Positions 62,411 through 64,000 of a stretch of DNA of 64,000 bases are shown one piece after another; within the stretch, counting starts at the first letter, position 1; each line of letters begins with the position of its first letter. The notes beneath the pieces are model-generated. The model was not told where the DNA came from and made no database searches. It worked only from the letters and a program-made list of their open reading frames with translations. Source of the DNA: Streptomyces iconiensis (lineage in GTDB: Bacteria > Actinomycetota > Actinomycetes > Streptomycetales > Streptomycetaceae); NCBI RefSeq assembly GCF_028657195.3, contig NZ_JANCPR020000042.1:17117-81116 (forward strand), read 5' to 3'. A program made the translations under genes and the position numbers.

Positions 62411-64000
62411 TCAGGGAGCCGCGAAGCCCATGGCCAGCAGGGTGTCTGCTGAGTCCTCGCCGGAGACCAGGCCGGTCTGGAGGAACAGGCGGCCGTTGTT
62501 GTAGGTGGCCGGCGCCGTTGATCCCATGCCTGGTACGAGGAACTTGCTCTGCTGGTCCCGGCTCTTGTCGGGGAGCCGCATCACGGTGGTCCGCTTGCCC
62601 CGGGTCGGCTCGATCCGGGAGACCTCGCCGCCCTTGTCGAGGGACGGCGGGCTGTAGGCGATGGCGTCCTTGCCGACCGTGGTGATGGGGAAGAGGGTGC
62701 GCTTCGCTCCGGCGTCCGACTTCCACCGTGGCTTGCCCGTGTGGAAGTCGAAGGCCATGACCTCGTTGGTCTCCTCCAGGGCGCTGCCGTGCTCCTTCGT
62801 GGAGACGAAGACGTTGTCGTCGGTGGCGACGACGTTGAAGCATGCCTCGCTGCCCACGTTGCCGATGCCGCAGCCGGGTTCGTACCTCTTGCCGAGGCCG
62901 ATGGTGGTCTCGATCTTGCCGCTGTCGTCGATCGTCATGATCTCCGAGGCCGACTCGTCGCCCGTGCCCAGCACGAGCACGACGGGGTCGGTGTCGATGA
63001 CGCGGACCGAGTGGCCGCTGTCCAGACCGGCGGGGAGGCGTACGTCCCAGGTGTTGTGACCGGTCTTCGGGTCGAGCCTGTTGAGCGTCAGCGACTCGTT
63101 GCCGCACTCCAGGACGACGAGCAGCTTGGCGCCGCCCCCGTAGCGCGAGTGCTCGCAGGTCTCCCCCGACGCCTTGCTCTTCCACACCGGCGGTCCGCCG
63201 TCGATGCCGTACGCGACGAAGCCGCCGTTCCACGAGATGGCCACGGTGTTCTCGGCGACGGTCAGGTTCGTCATCCCGCCGCCGAAGATCTGCTCGCCCT
63301 TCGGGATGGGCTTCTGCCACAGCTTCTTGCCGGTCTCGACGTTGAAGACGGCGACGGTGTTGCAGCCGTCGCTGCCCTTCTCGAAGGCGACAGCTGTGCG
63401 GTTGTCGTCGGTCATGTGCGGCGAGGCGGCGCACACGGGGCCGTCGAGCGGGATGCGCCAGGCGCGCTCGCCGCCGTTGACGCGGTGGCCCTCGATCGCG
63501 TTGATCGTGGACTTCGCGTAGATCTTCTCCGTGAACCAGCTGCCGTCTGCGCCCTGGACGTCCTTGGCCGGAGCGTCGGTCTTCTTGATCGTGAAGAGCT
63601 GTTCGGCGGCCCTGCCGCCGGAGCCTCCGCCGGCCTCGTCCTCGCCGGCTCCGCCGCCTCCGTCGTCGCCGGTGAAGAGGAAGATGCCGCCGGCTATCAG
63701 GAGGACGGCGACCACCGCCGCTACGATCCCGAGCGCCTTCGGGGTGAGCTTCCGGCCGTTGGGGCCGTTGGGGCCGTTGGGGCCGTACTGGCCGCCCCCG
63801 CCGGGCGGACCGCCTGGGCCGGGCGGACCGCCTGGGCCGGGCGGACCGCCTGGGCCGGGCGGACCGCCTGGGCCGGGCGGACCGCCTGGGCCGTAGTGGC
63901 CGTACTGGTCTGCCGAGCCGTACGGGCCGTACGGGCCCGGGCTGCCCGGGTTTCCCTGTGGGGGTGTTGCCGGGTAGCTGGGCGGTGCGCCGTACGGGCC
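62411..64000 (-). CDS. Membrane-anchored PQQ-like beta-propeller protein, partial at right edge
   Basis: Reads open from 64000 to the stop at 62411; its start is outside the window. Same build as its neighbour: a Pro/Gly-rich region containing (GPGGPP) repeats, a membrane segment at about 63690-63745 (ALGIVAAVVAVLLIAGGIFLF), then repeats such as NVETGKKLWQKP and DFHTGKPRWKSD. Tandem paralogue with the same orientation, 218 bases upstream. Function unknown. Confidence 0.8.
   Translation of the reverse strand, partial: GPYGAPPSYPATPPQGNPGSPGPYGPYGSADQYGHYGPGGPPGPGGPPGPGGPPGPGGPPGPGGPPGGGGQYGPNGPNGPNGRKLTPKALGIVAAVVAVLLIAGGIFLFTGDDGGGGAGEDEAGGGSGGRAAEQLFTIKKTDAPAKDVQGADGSWFTEKIYAKSTINAIEGHRVNGGERAWRIPLDGPVCAASPHMTDDNRTAVAFEKGSDGCNTVAVFNVETGKKLWQKPIPKGEQIFGGGMTNLTVAENTVAISWNGGFVAYGIDGGPPVWKSKASGETCEHSRYGGGAKLLVVLECGNESLTLNRLDPKTGHNTWDVRLPAGLDSGHSVRVIDTDPVVLVLGTGDESASEIMTIDDSGKIETTIGLGKRYEPGCGIGNVGSEACFNVVATDDNVFVSTKEHGSALEETNEVMAFDFHTGKPRWKSDAGAKRTLFPITTVGKDAIAYSPPSLDKGGEVSRIEPTRGKRTTVMRLPDKSRDQQSKFLVPGMGSTAPATYNNGRLFLQTGLVSGEDSADTLLAMGFAAP
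63803..63892. repeat. Five perfect 18-base tandem repeats inside a coding region
   Basis: GGGCGGACCGCCTGGGCC is repeated five times without change (63803-63892), encoding GPGGPP units on the minus strand. A 9-base repeat GTTGGGGCC, three times, lies nearby (63763-63789) and encodes PNG units. Perfect identity suggests recent slippage; the copy number probably differs between strains. Confidence 0.85.

Noticed and set aside
63700..64000. CRISPR-like array at the right edge
   Set aside because: Short perfect tandem units without spacers, in frame in a coding sequence; a minisatellite, not CRISPR.

Overview
The window reads as Streptomyces chromosome. Base composition is very GC-rich with strong third-position GC, genes use GTG and TTG starts freely, many neighbours overlap by 4 bases (ATGA/GTGA), and core actinomycete genes are present (tRNA-Gln, glmU, prs, rplY, pth, ppc, a membrane desaturase with a TetR regulator, tam/tamR, and galT-galE-galK with a symporter). 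From memory this core order resembles model Streptomyces genomes; I could not run an alignment.

Layout. 1-11.9 kb: the end of an ABC efflux operon (permease partial at the left edge), a coiled-coil protein, an LCP cell-wall ligase, then an unusual block of nucleic-acid-modifying toxin-like and immunity-like domains: a deaminase-like/SUKH-4/Imm35 protein, a WHH nuclease-like/SUKH protein, and a YwqJ-type deaminase followed by a SUKH-3 protein. An orphan histidine kinase closes this part. 12.3-35.9 kb: a biosynthetic gene cluster inserted into the core. It holds a class III lanthipeptide synthetase, a 28-residue precursor ending in a Ser-x-x-Ser-x-x-Cys motif, and a dissociated fatty-acid/polyketide-like set (two ketosynthases, AT, ACP, KR, ER, acyl-AMP ligase). 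It also has a GNAT acyltransferase, a PPTase-like protein, an agmatinase/arginase-family enzyme, a ThDP enzyme, an ALDH-like protein, a diiron protein, a P450, two MFS transporters and an XRE-TPR regulator. The best reading is a lipolanthine-type pathway: a lanthipeptide whose N-terminus is capped by a fatty-acyl chain. 36-64 kb: a tRNA-Gln with an adjacent HTH gene, core metabolism, a degraded SDR, the tam/tamR pair, the gal operon, two NarL-type regulators without kinases, and tandem PQQ-propeller-like membrane proteins, the last running off the right edge.

How the cluster may work (inference): acyl precursors are made and loaded by the ThDP/ALDH pair, AMP ligase, AT and ACP. They are extended by the KS/KR/ER set, possibly oxidised by the diiron protein and P450, and joined to the LanKC-processed peptide by the GNAT enzyme. 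The arginase-family enzyme sits two bases from the ER gene and just downstream of a precursor whose core carries one Arg, so a peptide Arg-to-ornithine conversion is worth testing. No LanD-type cysteine decarboxylase is encoded in the window although the precursor ends in Cys. Recurrent GTCAA/TTGAC half-sites lie in five promoter regions of the cluster.
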